A DNA stretch of 64,000 nt from Rhizobium laguerreae. GTDB lineage: Bacteria > Pseudomonadota > Alphaproteobacteria > Rhizobiales > Rhizobiaceae. Position 1 is the stretch's first letter, and each line of letters starts with the position of its first letter. This document shows, in pieces, positions 52,157 to 61,170 of the stretch. Under the pieces are notes generated by a model that did not search any database, was not told the DNA's origin, and saw only the letters and a list, made by a program, of their open reading frames with translations. A program made the translations under genes and the position numbers. Where the stretch lies: the NCBI RefSeq assembly GCF_002008165.1, contig NZ_MRDM01000014.1:992001-1056000 (forward strand). The letters are read 5' to 3'.

Positions 52157-53695
52157 TCAAGGCTGCTGCGGTGGCGCAGGTGCCGCATCCTGCCCCTGAT
52201 CCGGTTCCTGCTCAGTCTGCAGCCCCTGATCCTGATCCAGACCATCCGGCCCCTTGATCTGCTGGCCGTTGACGGCGACTGCACCATCCCGGCTGACACT
52301 GATGTCCCAGCGCGAGCGGCCATCTGCATCGGTCTTGGCGAAACCTTTCACCATCATGATGCCGAAGGAGACCTGGTTGAGATCAGGATCCGTCTTGGCA
52401 AGCTCCTGAACCGCGGCAATCGTTTTGTCGAGATCGCGGGCAAGGATCGTCGCCTCCATCGAATAGTCCTTCTCGGTGTCGATCCGCCCCTCGATCTTGC
52501 CCGTCATGTCGAGGTCGTAGACCTCAGACTTGGCACTGACCTTCGGAAACTCCACCATAAGCAGGCCGTCGCGGAAGAGTTTCTTCGCCATCTCCTCGCC
52601 GGTCTTCTCGGGTGCCTTGTCATTGAAATCCACCGCCATGAGGGCGTCGCCGAAGCTTGCGAAATCCAGGTTCGGAACAGCGAGCTGAAAATCGAAATTG
52701 GTCGGCATGAATGGCGCATAATTTGCCGGCATTAGCGGCGTGTCGAGGCTGATCTCCTGGGCGTTCATGCCGAAGCCGAAACGCATGGCGTCGCTCGGCC
52801 CTTCGATGGCGAGGTTGTAGCCGAATGCCTTGGCACCGCCCTTGCCCATCTCGTTTATGACGGCCAGGTCGTTGATCCCGATCGTCTCGCTGAACGAGGT
52901 CAGAAGCGGAAAAGCTTCCTTCACTATTGCCTTTATCTTGTCGGTATTTTCCGCGCTCAATTCCTTCTCATCGAGATGCTCGAGCGCGAAGAAGACCATC
53001 TCGCGAATCTGCTTCGCCGGCAGGCCGTTCACCTTGGCATCGACATTGATTGAGCCGGCACGAAGTTCGATGGGCGGCATTTGCAGACTGGAAACCTGCT
53101 CGACAAAACCAGACATCGAGGCGCTGCCGACAAAATCGATACGTCCGTTGCCGCCTGAACTGTCCGTCGAACTCAGCTTGTGGTCCATGCTGGCGATTCT
53201 GGCGCTGACTTCTGCAATCTCAGACTTGCTGGCGACCTTGACGTCCTTGATCGCGAAGGTGCCTGAGCGCAGATAGCTGATTGCTGGGTCGAAAACACCG
53301 CTGTAGACGATCGAAGCGATGGAATAGGTGAAATTCGTTGTTTTCTGATCCGGGTCTTTAAAATGGCCAGAGACGTTGAGCTTGTTGTCACCCTCGATAT
53401 TCCAGAGCCCGCTGTCGAGGGGCGTGGCGAACGTCGAGAACGGCGTCAGCCCACTGATCGCGAATTTCGCCGGATCGACCTTGGTCAGCAGCTTCGCCAG
53501 ATCATAGATGATCTCGTAGCGCGTGCCGGCCGGATTGACGCTGATGAAGCCGCTCTTTGCCATATCCTCGGGAAGCAGCTTCGTCAGAGTGTCCTTGACC
53601 GCATTGGCGCCGTCCTGGTTGATCTCGGCGCTCTGGGCCGTGGTGACAAGGCAAAGTGCCAGCAAGCTCGTTGCCGTGACAAGTTTGAGACGCAT
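52157..53695 (-). CDS. Conserved periplasmic protein of unknown function
   Basis: The 512-residue protein has a clear signal peptide (LKLVTATSLLALCLVTTAQSA) and no later transmembrane segment. The body looks like repeated beta-strand units of the kind seen in YdgA- or AsmA-like envelope proteins: two-sided alternation, and SGHFKDPDQK, GSINVDAKVNGLP, LDMTGKIEGRIDT. The last 30 residues are Q/P-rich. I cannot name a family. ATG 53695 is used with GAGGAG 9 nt upstream; an upstream extension crosses the rplY promoter. It is divergent from rplY. Confidence 0.7.
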   Translation of the reverse strand: MRLKLVTATSLLALCLVTTAQSAEINQDGANAVKDTLTKLLPEDMAKSGFISVNPAGTRYEIIYDLAKLLTKVDPAKFAISGLTPFSTFATPLDSGLWNIEGDNKLNVSGHFKDPDQKTTNFTYSIASIVYSGVFDPAISYLRSGTFAIKDVKVASKSEIAEVSARIASMDHKLSSTDSSGGNGRIDFVGSASMSGFVEQVSSLQMPPIELRAGSINVDAKVNGLPAKQIREMVFFALEHLDEKELSAENTDKIKAIVKEAFPLLTSFSETIGINDLAVINEMGKGGAKAFGYNLAIEGPSDAMRFGFGMNAQEISLDTPLMPANYAPFMPTNFDFQLAVPNLDFASFGDALMAVDFNDKAPEKTGEEMAKKLFRDGLLMVEFPKVSAKSEVYDLDMTGKIEGRIDTEKDYSMEATILARDLDKTIAAVQELAKTDPDLNQVSFGIMMVKGFAKTDADGRSRWDISVSRDGAVAVNGQQIKGPDGLDQDQGLQTEQEPDQGQDAAPAPPQQP

Positions 53696-53889
53696 AGTAC
53701 GATTTCTCCTCAGCCGCTTTTTGAATGCGGCATCCAAAAAGGGGAAGCGCGCCGATGTCAACCTCGACCGGAGCGGGAATTGCTGAATCTTGTTGCTTGC
53801 GGAGCCGTGAGATAGAAGCGCCTCGATTCCGACTGCGCTTTCGGCTTGCCGGAGCGCTTGTATAGCCGGAAAACGGCCTGAATCCGCAA

Positions 53890-53918
53890 CTTGCGTTTCC
53901 GATCGACTTATAATATAG
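53890..53918 (+). promoter_or_regulatory. Likely promoter of rplY
   Basis: CTTGCG (53890-53895), a 17-bp spacer and ATATAG (53913-53918) fit the rhizobial sigma-70 pattern. The transcript would begin about 53925, leaving a 5' leader of about 120 nt. The leader has GGAGG and CCTCC stretches that could pair, but no known L25 autoregulatory element is recognised. Confidence 0.45.
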
Positions 53919-54044
53919 GCCACCGGTCCGTGTAGACACCCTTGGAGGCAACGCGGATGAGGTCGGGTCATACCGCCTCCGGTTCGTCGGAACAAGGCTT
54001 TTGCCCGCCGCCGAACTCTCCAAATAACCTCGAAAGGAATAGCC

Positions 54045-54653
54045 ATGAGCCAGGAAACTTACGAGCTCAAGGCCGAGGCGCGCGAACGGGTTGGTAAGGG
54101 GTCCGCCCGTGAACTTCGCCGCAACGGTTTGATTCCCGCTGTCATCTATGGTGACAAGCAGGCCCCCATTTCCATCGCTCTCAACACCAATGAGGTGACG
54201 AAGCGCATTCACGCCGGTAGTTTCATGACCACCGTGGCGACGATCGACGTCGACGGCAAGAAGCACAAGGTTCTGCCGAAGGACTACCAGCTCGATCCGG
54301 TCCGTGACTTCACCATGCATGTCGATTTCCTGCGCGTCTCCGGCAACACCCAGGTGACCGTCGAAATCCCCGTTCACTTCATCAACGAAGAGAAATCCCC
54401 GGGCCTCAAAGTCGGCGGCGTTCTGAACATCGTTCGCCATGAAGTCGAAGTTCATTGCCCGGCCGATGCGATCCCTGAGTTCTTCAACATTGACCTCAGC
54501 GGCAAGAAGATCGGCGACAGCATCCATATCGCGGAAGTCACCTTGCCGAAGGGCGTCACCCCGGTCATCGACCGCGACTTCACGATCGCGACGATTATCG
54601 CTCCGGCTGCCGGCATCGACGAGAGCGCCGCGGAAGGCGAAGCCGAAGCCTGA
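54045..54653 (+). CDS. rplY: 50S ribosomal protein L25 (CTC family)
   Basis: The 202-residue protein is the long CTC form of L25. The N-terminal 5S rRNA-binding domain has ARERVGKGSARELRRNGLIPAVIYG. A C-terminal TL5 domain follows, with VHFINEEKSPGLKVGGVLNIVRHEVEV (written in parts VHFINEEKSPG and GGVLNIVRHEVEV). It binds 5S rRNA in the large subunit. A GAAAGGAA site precedes the ATG. Pth and YchF, also translation-linked, lie about 4-6 kb downstream. Confidence 0.98.
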   Translation: MSQETYELKAEARERVGKGSARELRRNGLIPAVIYGDKQAPISIALNTNEVTKRIHAGSFMTTVATIDVDGKKHKVLPKDYQLDPVRDFTMHVDFLRVSGNTQVTVEIPVHFINEEKSPGLKVGGVLNIVRHEVEVHCPADAIPEFFNIDLSGKKIGDSIHIAEVTLPKGVTPVIDRDFTIATIIAPAAGIDESAAEGEAEA

Positions 54654-54681
54654 TCGCTTCGACCAATTTGTAAAGCATATG

Positions 54682-54710
54682 GCCCGCTTTCCCCTGGAAA
54701 GCGGGCTTTT
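54682..54710 (+). terminator. Terminator of rplY
   Basis: GCCCGCTTTCC (54682-54692) and GGAAAGCGGGC (54696-54706) pair perfectly over 11 bp with a 3-base loop, followed by TTTT. Confidence 0.9.
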
Positions 54711-54838
54711 CATTGCCCGGAAACGCCCCCGTTTCAGCAACATTTAACAAATTCGTGAAAGCATGCTCCGTCAGCTGCGAAGAAGCCTGCCTCAACGCGC
54801 GACAGCAAATACGGCCGGCCCGGGGAGTAGACGGAACC

Positions 54839-57190
54839 ATGAACAATTCCGTTGAGAACAGATTTTTTGCGATAGTTTGCGGAGCGCTGCTTGTTTTTGT
54901 CGCTCCCCTCTTTGTTCTCTTCCTTTTTCTTTCCTCGGAACGGGCCGACAAGGAAATACGCGACCATATCTCCGTTCTTCTTGTCGCCAATGCCCAGGCG
55001 CTGGCCAAACCCTTATGGGATCTTGATGAGGACAGCGTCACCCAGATCAGCGCGACGGTCGTTTCCCAGGGCGCCATCGTCAAGGTCGAAGTGCGTGACC
55101 AGTCGGGCCAGCTCGACGTCAGCCAATCCACCATTCCGCGCTCCTTCGACGGCAAGCTGGTGCAGGTGTCGCGCGCCATCATCTATAACACCATCGACGG
55201 TCCGAAGAATCTCGGTAGCATCAGCGTCTATTATCCTGCGCTCGGCCTGTTTTCCGGCCTGAAGCAGGAAGAGGTCGTCTTCATCTCGATCTTCATCTTC
55301 GCGGTGCTGACCGTTTTCGGCACAGCGCTGATCGGCAACCGCTTCTTCGTCATCCAGCCGCTGATGCGGCTGACGGCGGCAATCGAGGCCACCCGCCAGT
55401 TGGGCTCCCGCCATCATGTCGACTGGCAGTCGAACGACGAGATGGGACGGCTCGCCCATAGCTTCAACGAGATGCAGACCAAGCTCGAAAGCGAGGAAAA
55501 GGAGCTGAAGCTCGCCCACCGCCGCGCCACCGATATCTACAATCTGACCCCCGCCATGCTCTTCTCGCTCGATGAGGAAGACCGCATCACCGCCGTCAGC
55601 GATTATTGGCTGCTCGCCACAGGTTATAACCGCGCCGCCGTCATCGGCCGCAACTTCGCCAATCTCGTCACTCCCGCGACCCGCGACAAATTCGTCAAGC
55701 GCCGCCAAGCCGAAAGCGGCATGACCGTCACCGTCAAGTTCGTTTGCCTGGATGGCCGCACCATGGACGTCCTCATCATGGAATCGGAGGCGGGAGCTGG
55801 CGCTCAGGACCGCCTCTCGCTATCGGTCATGACCGATGTGACCGAACTCAAGGCCTCCGAGGACCGCAACCACCGCCAGGCAATCACCGATCACCTGACC
55901 GGGCTTCTCAACCGCCAGGGCTTCGAAGCCGTCCTCGACAACAAGATCGCCGCCGCCGATGCCGCCGGCCAGGAACTCGCCTGTCTCTTCGTCGATCTCG
56001 ACCGTTTCAAGTGGATCAACGACAATATGGGCCATGCCGCCGGTGACACGGCGCTGGTCGAGCTCGTCGAGCGCCTGAAGATCCATCTTGCCCCCTCCGA
56101 CGAGGCGGCCCGTCTCGGCGGCGACGAATTTGCCATCCTGCTGCCGGCCAAGGACGCCGAAACCCGCGCCAAGGTGATGTGCGAGCAGATCGCCTCGATC
56201 TTCGAAACGCCATTCGCCCCCGACATGCATCTGAGCGCTTCCGTCGGCATCGCCATCTATCCGCATCATGCTGCAACCGCGGCCGAGCTGCTGCAAAAAT
56301 CCGACATGGCGATGTATGCCAAGAAACGCGACGGCAAGAACGGCGCGCAGCTCTTCGACAATGCCATGCTCGACCGTGCCCGCAGCCGGGCCGAAATCGA
56401 GGCCAATATCGAAGCCGGCCTCATCGACAACTGGTTCGAAGCCTTCCTGCAACCGATCGTCACCCTGAACGGCCGCGGCATATCAGGTTTCGAGGCGCTG
56501 ATGCGCCTCAACCATCCGCAGAAAGGCTTGATGCCTCCGGCCGAGATCATCAGCGTCGCCGAGGAAACGGCAAAGATCGTCCGCGTCGGCAACGTCATCA
56601 TGGAAAAGGCGGTCGCCAACCTCGCCAAGATTTCCCGCATACCAGGCATGCAGGATACCTATCTCGCCATCAACTTCTCGCCGTTGCAGTTCGAGCCGGC
56701 GCTGCCGGCCCGTCTTGCCGCCATCGTCGGTCGCCACGGCATCCGTCCCGAGCGCATCGTCGTCGAGATCACCGAAGCCGTGCTGATGCACGACAACCCA
56801 CAGATCCGCTTGATCGTCACGGAACTTCGTCGCTTCGGCTGCCGCATCGCGCTTGACGATTTCGGCACGGGCTATTCGTCGCTGAGCTACCTCAACCGCT
56901 TCCCTGTCGACATCATCAAGATCGACCAGTCCTTCACCCGCGCGATCAACGACGGCGACGACGACGTGCGCCAGAAGAGCCGCATGCTGATCGAGGGCAT
57001 CACCACACTTTCCCACAAGATGAACTGCACCGTCATTGCCGAGGGTATCGAGACCGAAGAGGAATGCCGCACGCTCCATCAGATGGGGCTTGACTATGGC
57101 CAGGGCTATCTCTTCCATCGTCCGCAGCACGCCACCACGCTGATCGAGGAACTGACGGCCTCGCAATCGGCCATCGCACGCGCCTCGTGA
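54839..57190 (+). CDS. Membrane-bound GGDEF-EAL c-di-GMP protein with HAMP and PAS
   Basis: The 783-residue protein has a transmembrane segment at about 10-32, a periplasmic sensor, a second segment near 155-175, HAMP, PAS (YNLTPAMLFSLDEEDRITAVS), GGDEF and EAL domains. GGDEF is intact (RLGGDEFAIL near 427), so cyclase activity is possible. EAL is intact too (GFEALMRLNHP near 551; DDFGTGYSSLSYL), as are the later K and E sites of IKIDQSF and AEGIETEEE. It may switch between making and breaking c-di-GMP. A binding protein gene follows by 25 bp, so it may be a sensing partner. Confidence 0.95.
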   Translation: MNNSVENRFFAIVCGALLVFVAPLFVLFLFLSSERADKEIRDHISVLLVANAQALAKPLWDLDEDSVTQISATVVSQGAIVKVEVRDQSGQLDVSQSTIPRSFDGKLVQVSRAIIYNTIDGPKNLGSISVYYPALGLFSGLKQEEVVFISIFIFAVLTVFGTALIGNRFFVIQPLMRLTAAIEATRQLGSRHHVDWQSNDEMGRLAHSFNEMQTKLESEEKELKLAHRRATDIYNLTPAMLFSLDEEDRITAVSDYWLLATGYNRAAVIGRNFANLVTPATRDKFVKRRQAESGMTVTVKFVCLDGRTMDVLIMESEAGAGAQDRLSLSVMTDVTELKASEDRNHRQAITDHLTGLLNRQGFEAVLDNKIAAADAAGQELACLFVDLDRFKWINDNMGHAAGDTALVELVERLKIHLAPSDEAARLGGDEFAILLPAKDAETRAKVMCEQIASIFETPFAPDMHLSASVGIAIYPHHAATAAELLQKSDMAMYAKKRDGKNGAQLFDNAMLDRARSRAEIEANIEAGLIDNWFEAFLQPIVTLNGRGISGFEALMRLNHPQKGLMPPAEIISVAEETAKIVRVGNVIMEKAVANLAKISRIPGMQDTYLAINFSPLQFEPALPARLAAIVGRHGIRPERIVVEITEAVLMHDNPQIRLIVTELRRFGCRIALDDFGTGYSSLSYLNRFPVDIIKIDQSFTRAINDGDDDVRQKSRMLIEGITTLSHKMNCTVIAEGIETEEECRTLHQMGLDYGQGYLFHRPQHATTLIEELTASQSAIARAS

Positions 57191-57215
57191 ACGAAGAACC
57201 AAGGAGATGATACGG

Positions 57216-57929
57216 ATGAAAAAGCTCCTGCTTCTCGCATGCCTGGCGCTGCCCTGCACCGCCCATGCGCAAACGGTGACGTTCACGACCGAGGACTATG
57301 CACCCTTCAACTATCGCGAAGGCAAGGAGATCAAGGGCGCCACCGTCGAGCAGGTCGAAAAGGTGATGGCCGCGATCGGCGTCGACTACACGATCGAGGT
57401 CATGCCCTGGGCGCGCGCCTATGGCCTTGCTCGCACGGCGCCGATGACCTGCGTCTTCGCGACTGCCCACAACAGCACGCGCGATCCATTGTTCAAATGG
57501 GTCGAACCGCTGCTCATCGACCGCAATATCCTGATCACGCGAAAGGGCTCGGGCGTCACCGCCGGCAATCTGGACGAAGCGAAGAAATATACGATCGGTA
57601 CCCAGCGCGAGGATTACACCGAGACGATCCTGAAGGAGAAGGGCTTCACCAAGCTCGATGTCGCCAGCGACTTCAATGCGACGCTGCGCAAACTGCTTGG
57701 CGGGCGCATCGACATGATGCCGATCTCCGAACTCTATTTCGAAAAACTGAAGGCCGACCAGCCGGTGGAATTGGTGACCGTGCTCTCCGCCCAGCCAATG
57801 GGCATCGCCTGTGAGAAGAACTTTCCGGACGATCTGCTCGCCAGCATGCAGGCTGCTCTCGACAAGCTGATCGCCGATGGCGACCAGAAGCAGATCTTCC
57901 TGAAATACGGCATGAACCTGTCGGAATGA
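57216..57929 (+). CDS. Periplasmic substrate-binding protein, SBP_bac_3 type
   Basis: The 237-residue protein has a signal peptide (KKLLLLACLALPCTAHA) and a class F substrate-binding fold: TEDYAPFNYREGKEIKGATVEQVEKVM, then YTIEVMPWARAYG, GTQREDYTE and a closing MQAALDKLIADG. There are no transporter genes nearby. Its place right after the GGDEF-EAL gene suggests it signals to that protein's periplasmic domain, as YfiN/TpbB-like systems use partners. ATG 57216 is 9 nt from AAGGAG; ATG 57207 directly follows that site and is too close. Confidence 0.88.
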   Translation: MKKLLLLACLALPCTAHAQTVTFTTEDYAPFNYREGKEIKGATVEQVEKVMAAIGVDYTIEVMPWARAYGLARTAPMTCVFATAHNSTRDPLFKWVEPLLIDRNILITRKGSGVTAGNLDEAKKYTIGTQREDYTETILKEKGFTKLDVASDFNATLRKLLGGRIDMMPISELYFEKLKADQPVELVTVLSAQPMGIACEKNFPDDLLASMQAALDKLIADGDQKQIFLKYGMNLSE

Positions 57930-57995
57930 CTCCGGAGACAGCTGCCCTTTCCGCTTGACTTTGCTTTCATTTCGCGGTGGTGAACGGCGGGAAGT

Positions 57996-58103
57996 TCTAA
58001 AGCGCGTCGCGATCTTTCAGATTTGCTCCTCGCGCTTTAGGTCTTTGTTTTTACGCATGTGATTGTCGCAAAACCGCTGCACACTTTGCGCGACATGCTT
58101 TAG
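57996..58103. repeat. Rhizobial intergenic repeat with imperfect terminal inverted repeats
   Basis: The left end CTAAAGCGCGTCGCG and the right end GCGCGACATGCTTTAG are imperfect inverted copies. Between them lies CGCGCTTTAGG, TTTTTACGCATG and CGCAAAACCGCTGCACAC. I recall near-identical elements at many intergenic sites in Rhizobium genomes. It ends 16 bp before the pth start, so it forms most of the pth leader. Confidence 0.65.
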
Positions 58104-58119
58104 CGAGGAAAGACAGGCC

Positions 58120-58851
58120 ATGCTGATCATCGCGGGTCTCGGCAATCCCGGCAGCAAATACGCCGGCAACCGCCACAATATCGGCTTCATGGCCGTCGAC
58201 GCCATCCATCGGCGCCACGGCTTTTCGCCCTGGTCGAAGAAGTTCAGGGCCGAGATCGCCGAGGGCGAGGTCGGCGGCGAGAAAGTGCTGCTGATGAAGC
58301 CGCAGACCTTCATGAACCTTTCCGGCGAGTCCGTCGGCGAAGCGATGCGTTTCTACAAGCTCCAGCCGGCCGATCTCGTGGCCATTTACGACGAACTCGA
58401 CCTTCCCCAGGGCAAGGCGCGGCTGAAGACCGGCGGCGGCCACAACGGCCACAACGGCATCAGGTCGCTCGACGCCCATTGCGGCAGGGAATACCGGCGG
58501 CTACGCCTCGGTATCGGCCATCCCGGCATCAAGGAAATGGTGCAGAACCATGTGCTCGGCGATTTCGCCAAGGCCGACAAGGCCTGGCTGGAGCCGCTTC
58601 TCGACACGCTCGCCGACAATGCCGACATGCTGGTGCGAAACGAAGATTCGCAGCTGATGAACAAGATCGCGCTGGCGCTCGGCGGAAAGGCCGAGGAGGA
58701 GAAACCGGCGAAAGAAAAGAAGGATGTCGAGAAGAAGCCGGCCGGCCAGTCGCATATCCGTCAGGCCCGCAACCACAATCAGCCGAAGTTGCCGGCCACC
58801 GGCCCGATGGCCGACATGCTGAAAAAGATGTTCGGCAAAAAGGGCGATTGA
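58120..58851 (+). CDS. pth: Peptidyl-tRNA hydrolase
   Basis: The 243-residue protein has the catalytic set of Pth: N9 in GLGNPG, H19 in NRHNIGF, KPQTFMNLSGES, and D in YDELDLPQGK near residue 93. It recycles peptidyl-tRNA drop-offs. The last 55 residues (EEEKPAKEKKDVEKK and following) are a lysine-rich tail absent from E. coli Pth, ending KKMFGKKGD, and may bind RNA. ATG 58120 follows AGGAAAGACAGGCC. The GNAT gene begins 5 bp after the stop. Confidence 0.97.
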   Translation: MLIIAGLGNPGSKYAGNRHNIGFMAVDAIHRRHGFSPWSKKFRAEIAEGEVGGEKVLLMKPQTFMNLSGESVGEAMRFYKLQPADLVAIYDELDLPQGKARLKTGGGHNGHNGIRSLDAHCGREYRRLRLGIGHPGIKEMVQNHVLGDFAKADKAWLEPLLDTLADNADMLVRNEDSQLMNKIALALGGKAEEEKPAKEKKDVEKKPAGQSHIRQARNHNQPKLPATGPMADMLKKMFGKKGD

Positions 58852-58856
58852 GACCG

Positions 58857-59309
58857 ATGCCGGATCAAGACGTCATCATCCGCCCGGCTGCCCGCGGCGA
58901 TCTCGCCGGTCTCATGACGCTTTACCGTCACCTGAGCCCCACCGATCCGGTTCTTGACGAGGCCATTGCCGAAGAACGCTTTTCCGCCATCCTGGCCCAG
59001 CCAGGCATGACCGTCTTCATCGGTTTTGCGGGTGAGGTCGCCGTCGCCACCGTCACAAGCGTCGTCGTGCCGAACCTGACACGAAACGGCGCGCCCTATG
59101 CGCTCATCGAAAACGTCGTCACCCATGCCGATCATCGCAAGCGCGGTTATGCCCGCACCGTCATCGGCCACGCGGTCGCCGAGGCCTGGAACGACGGATG
59201 CTACAAGGTGATGCTGCTTACCGGCTCCAAGAATCCGGCAACGTTGCGCTTCTATGAGAATTGCGGTTTCGTGCAGGTAAAGACCGGCTATCAGATCCGC
59301 CGGCCCTGA
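58857..59309 (+). CDS. GNAT-family N-acetyltransferase
   Basis: The 150-residue protein is a single GNAT domain: IIRPAARGDLAGLMTLYRHL, IENVVTHADHRKRGYARTVIGHAV (acetyl-CoA loop around RKRGYA), and KNPATLRFYENCGF. The acceptor cannot be inferred. It starts 5 bp after pth, so it is probably cotranscribed, but a functional link is not evident. Confidence 0.9.
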   Translation: MPDQDVIIRPAARGDLAGLMTLYRHLSPTDPVLDEAIAEERFSAILAQPGMTVFIGFAGEVAVATVTSVVVPNLTRNGAPYALIENVVTHADHRKRGYARTVIGHAVAEAWNDGCYKVMLLTGSKNPATLRFYENCGFVQVKTGYQIRRP

Positions 59310-59340
59310 CTCCTTATTCGAGGCGGCCCTCGGAAAGCGC

Positions 59341-59652
59341 CTATTCCTCCGGTTCGGTGGTGAACATCAGCGGAAAGCCCATGCCCTTGGCAAGGTCGAT
59401 GCCTTCCTTGGCCTTGGTCTCGGCGATGTCCCTGACGCAGACCACGACCACGCAGGAACCGAGCTTGTGCGCCGTCATCATCACCCGATAGCCGGTCTCC
59501 TCGCTCATGCGGAAGACGGCCTTCAGGATCATGATCACCAGTTCGCGCGGCGTATAATCGTCATTGACGAGAATGACCTTGTAGAGCTTCGGCTTGTCCA
59601 GCTTGAGCTTCACTTTGGTCTTCGGTTTCAGGGCAATGTCATTGTCACTCAT
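59341..59652 (-). CDS. clpS: ATP-dependent Clp protease adaptor ClpS (ClpS2 type)
   Basis: The 103-residue protein has the N-end rule binding fold: YKVILVNDDYTPRELVIMIL with the NDD/E pocket, MTAHKLGSCVVVV and KGMGFPL. ClpS delivers N-degron substrates to ClpAP. Alphaproteobacteria have two ClpS paralogues, one beside clpA and one elsewhere; this lone gene with a short tail TTEPEE looks like ClpS2. ClpA is not in the window. Confidence 0.95.
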   Translation of the reverse strand: MSDNDIALKPKTKVKLKLDKPKLYKVILVNDDYTPRELVIMILKAVFRMSEETGYRVMMTAHKLGSCVVVVCVRDIAETKAKEGIDLAKGMGFPLMFTTEPEE

Positions 59653-59994
59653 CGGAAAAACCCACCCGTTGATGACATGGGGTCAGGAATCTTCAAAACC
59701 ATCTAATCATTGTCGATGACGAGTTTTTGACAGTTAGCCGGTGGAGCCCCCGACCTCAAACGGGCAAGGGCTTGTCGCCGGCTTCGACACCGAGAAGGCC
59801 AACTGCGTCTATACGAGCCGCGACCGGCATTCTGGTGAAATCCGCAATACGTCGAAATCTCCGTCGCTTTCAAGAATAGGCCAGCACCGATCCATCGGCA
59901 AGTGAGCGACACTAAAAGCTCTCTAAGACTTGACCATATTGCTCCTTTATCCCATAGGCACCAGCAAGGAATTCAAGAACAGCAGGTTTTAGCC
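59653..59994. other. Gap between clpS and ychF
   Basis: The 342-bp gap is upstream of both divergent genes. Short open frames exist in it but none has a ribosome site or a family match. No hairpin with a T-run was found. Confidence 0.5.
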
Positions 59995-61098
59995 ATGGGC
60001 TTCAAATGCGGTATCGTCGGGCTGCCGAATGTCGGCAAATCGACCCTCTTCAACGCCCTCACCAAGACGGCGGCGGCACAGGCGGCGAACTACCCCTTCT
60101 GCACCATCGAGCCGAACACCGGCGAAGTCGCCGTTCCCGATCCGCGCATGCGCAAGCTTGCCGACATCGCCAAATCGAAGGAACTGATCCCGACCCGCAT
60201 CTCCTTCGTCGATATCGCCGGCCTGGTGCGCGGCGCCTCGAAGGGTGAAGGCCTCGGCAACCAGTTCCTCGCCAATATCCGCGAGGTCGATGCCATCGTC
60301 CATGTACTCCGCTGCTTCGAAGACAGCGACATCACTCATGTCGAGGGCCGCATCAACCCGGTCGCCGATGCCGAGACGATCGAGACCGAGCTGATGCTTG
60401 CCGACCTCGAAAGCCTGGAGCGCCGCACCGAGCAGACACGCAAGCGCGCCACCGGCAAGGACAAGGATTCGGTGGCGATGCTGCCGATCATGGAAGCCTC
60501 GCTGAAGCTGCTCAACGAAGGCAAGCCGGTGCGCGCGCTGCTGTCGACGCTCGATGCGGAAGAAATCGTCATCCTCAAGAGCCTCAACCTTCTGACCTCG
60601 CATCCGGTGCTCTACGTCTGCAACGTCGCCGAAGGCGATGCCTCGACCGGCAATGAATTCACCGAAACCGTTGCCGTCATGGCGAAGGAACAGGGTGCCG
60701 AAACCGTCGTCATCTCGGCGGCGATCGAGTCTGAGGTCGCCCAGCTTCCTGAGGAGGAAGCCAAGGAATTCCTCTCCGCCCTCGACCTTGACGAGGCAGG
60801 CCTCGACCGGCTGATCCGCGCCGGCTACAAGCTGCTCCACCTCATTACCTATTTTACCGTCGGCCCGAAGGAAACGCGCGCCTGGACGATCGAACGCGGC
60901 ACCAAGGCGCCACAGGCCGCCGGCGTCATCCATTCGGATTTCGAGCGCGGCTTCATCCGCGCCAACACCATCGCCTATGAGGACTACATCAAATACAACG
61001 GCGAAGTCGGCGCCAAGGATGCCGGCAAGGCGCGCGACGAAGGCAAGGAATACGTCGTCCAGGACGGCGACGTCATCCACTTCCGCTTCAACACCTGA
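59995..61098 (+). CDS. ychF: Ribosome-associated ATPase YchF (Obg family)
   Basis: The 367-residue protein begins GFKCGIVGLPNVGKSTLFNALTKT (P-loop), has DIAGLVRGASKGEGLGNQFL and ends in a TGS domain with DGDVIHFRF. The G4 motif is not NKxD but NVAE, a YchF hallmark that gives preference for ATP. YchF binds ribosomes and responds to oxidative stress. ATG 59995 starts the conserved P-loop; upstream in-frame codons are not family-like. Confidence 0.97.
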   Translation: MGFKCGIVGLPNVGKSTLFNALTKTAAAQAANYPFCTIEPNTGEVAVPDPRMRKLADIAKSKELIPTRISFVDIAGLVRGASKGEGLGNQFLANIREVDAIVHVLRCFEDSDITHVEGRINPVADAETIETELMLADLESLERRTEQTRKRATGKDKDSVAMLPIMEASLKLLNEGKPVRALLSTLDAEEIVILKSLNLLTSHPVLYVCNVAEGDASTGNEFTETVAVMAKEQGAETVVISAAIESEVAQLPEEEAKEFLSALDLDEAGLDRLIRAGYKLLHLITYFTVGPKETRAWTIERGTKAPQAAGVIHSDFERGFIRANTIAYEDYIKYNGEVGAKDAGKARDEGKEYVVQDGDVIHFRFNT

Positions 61099-61170
61099 AC
61101 GGAAATTGCCGCTATCCCGATCAATTCATTTCGCCCAAATCGCTCAGCGGTTTGGGCGAAATCGTAAGAT

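Noticed and set aside
59703..59912. A small gene between clpS and ychF
   Set aside because: Open frames on both strands lack start signals and show no family resemblance.
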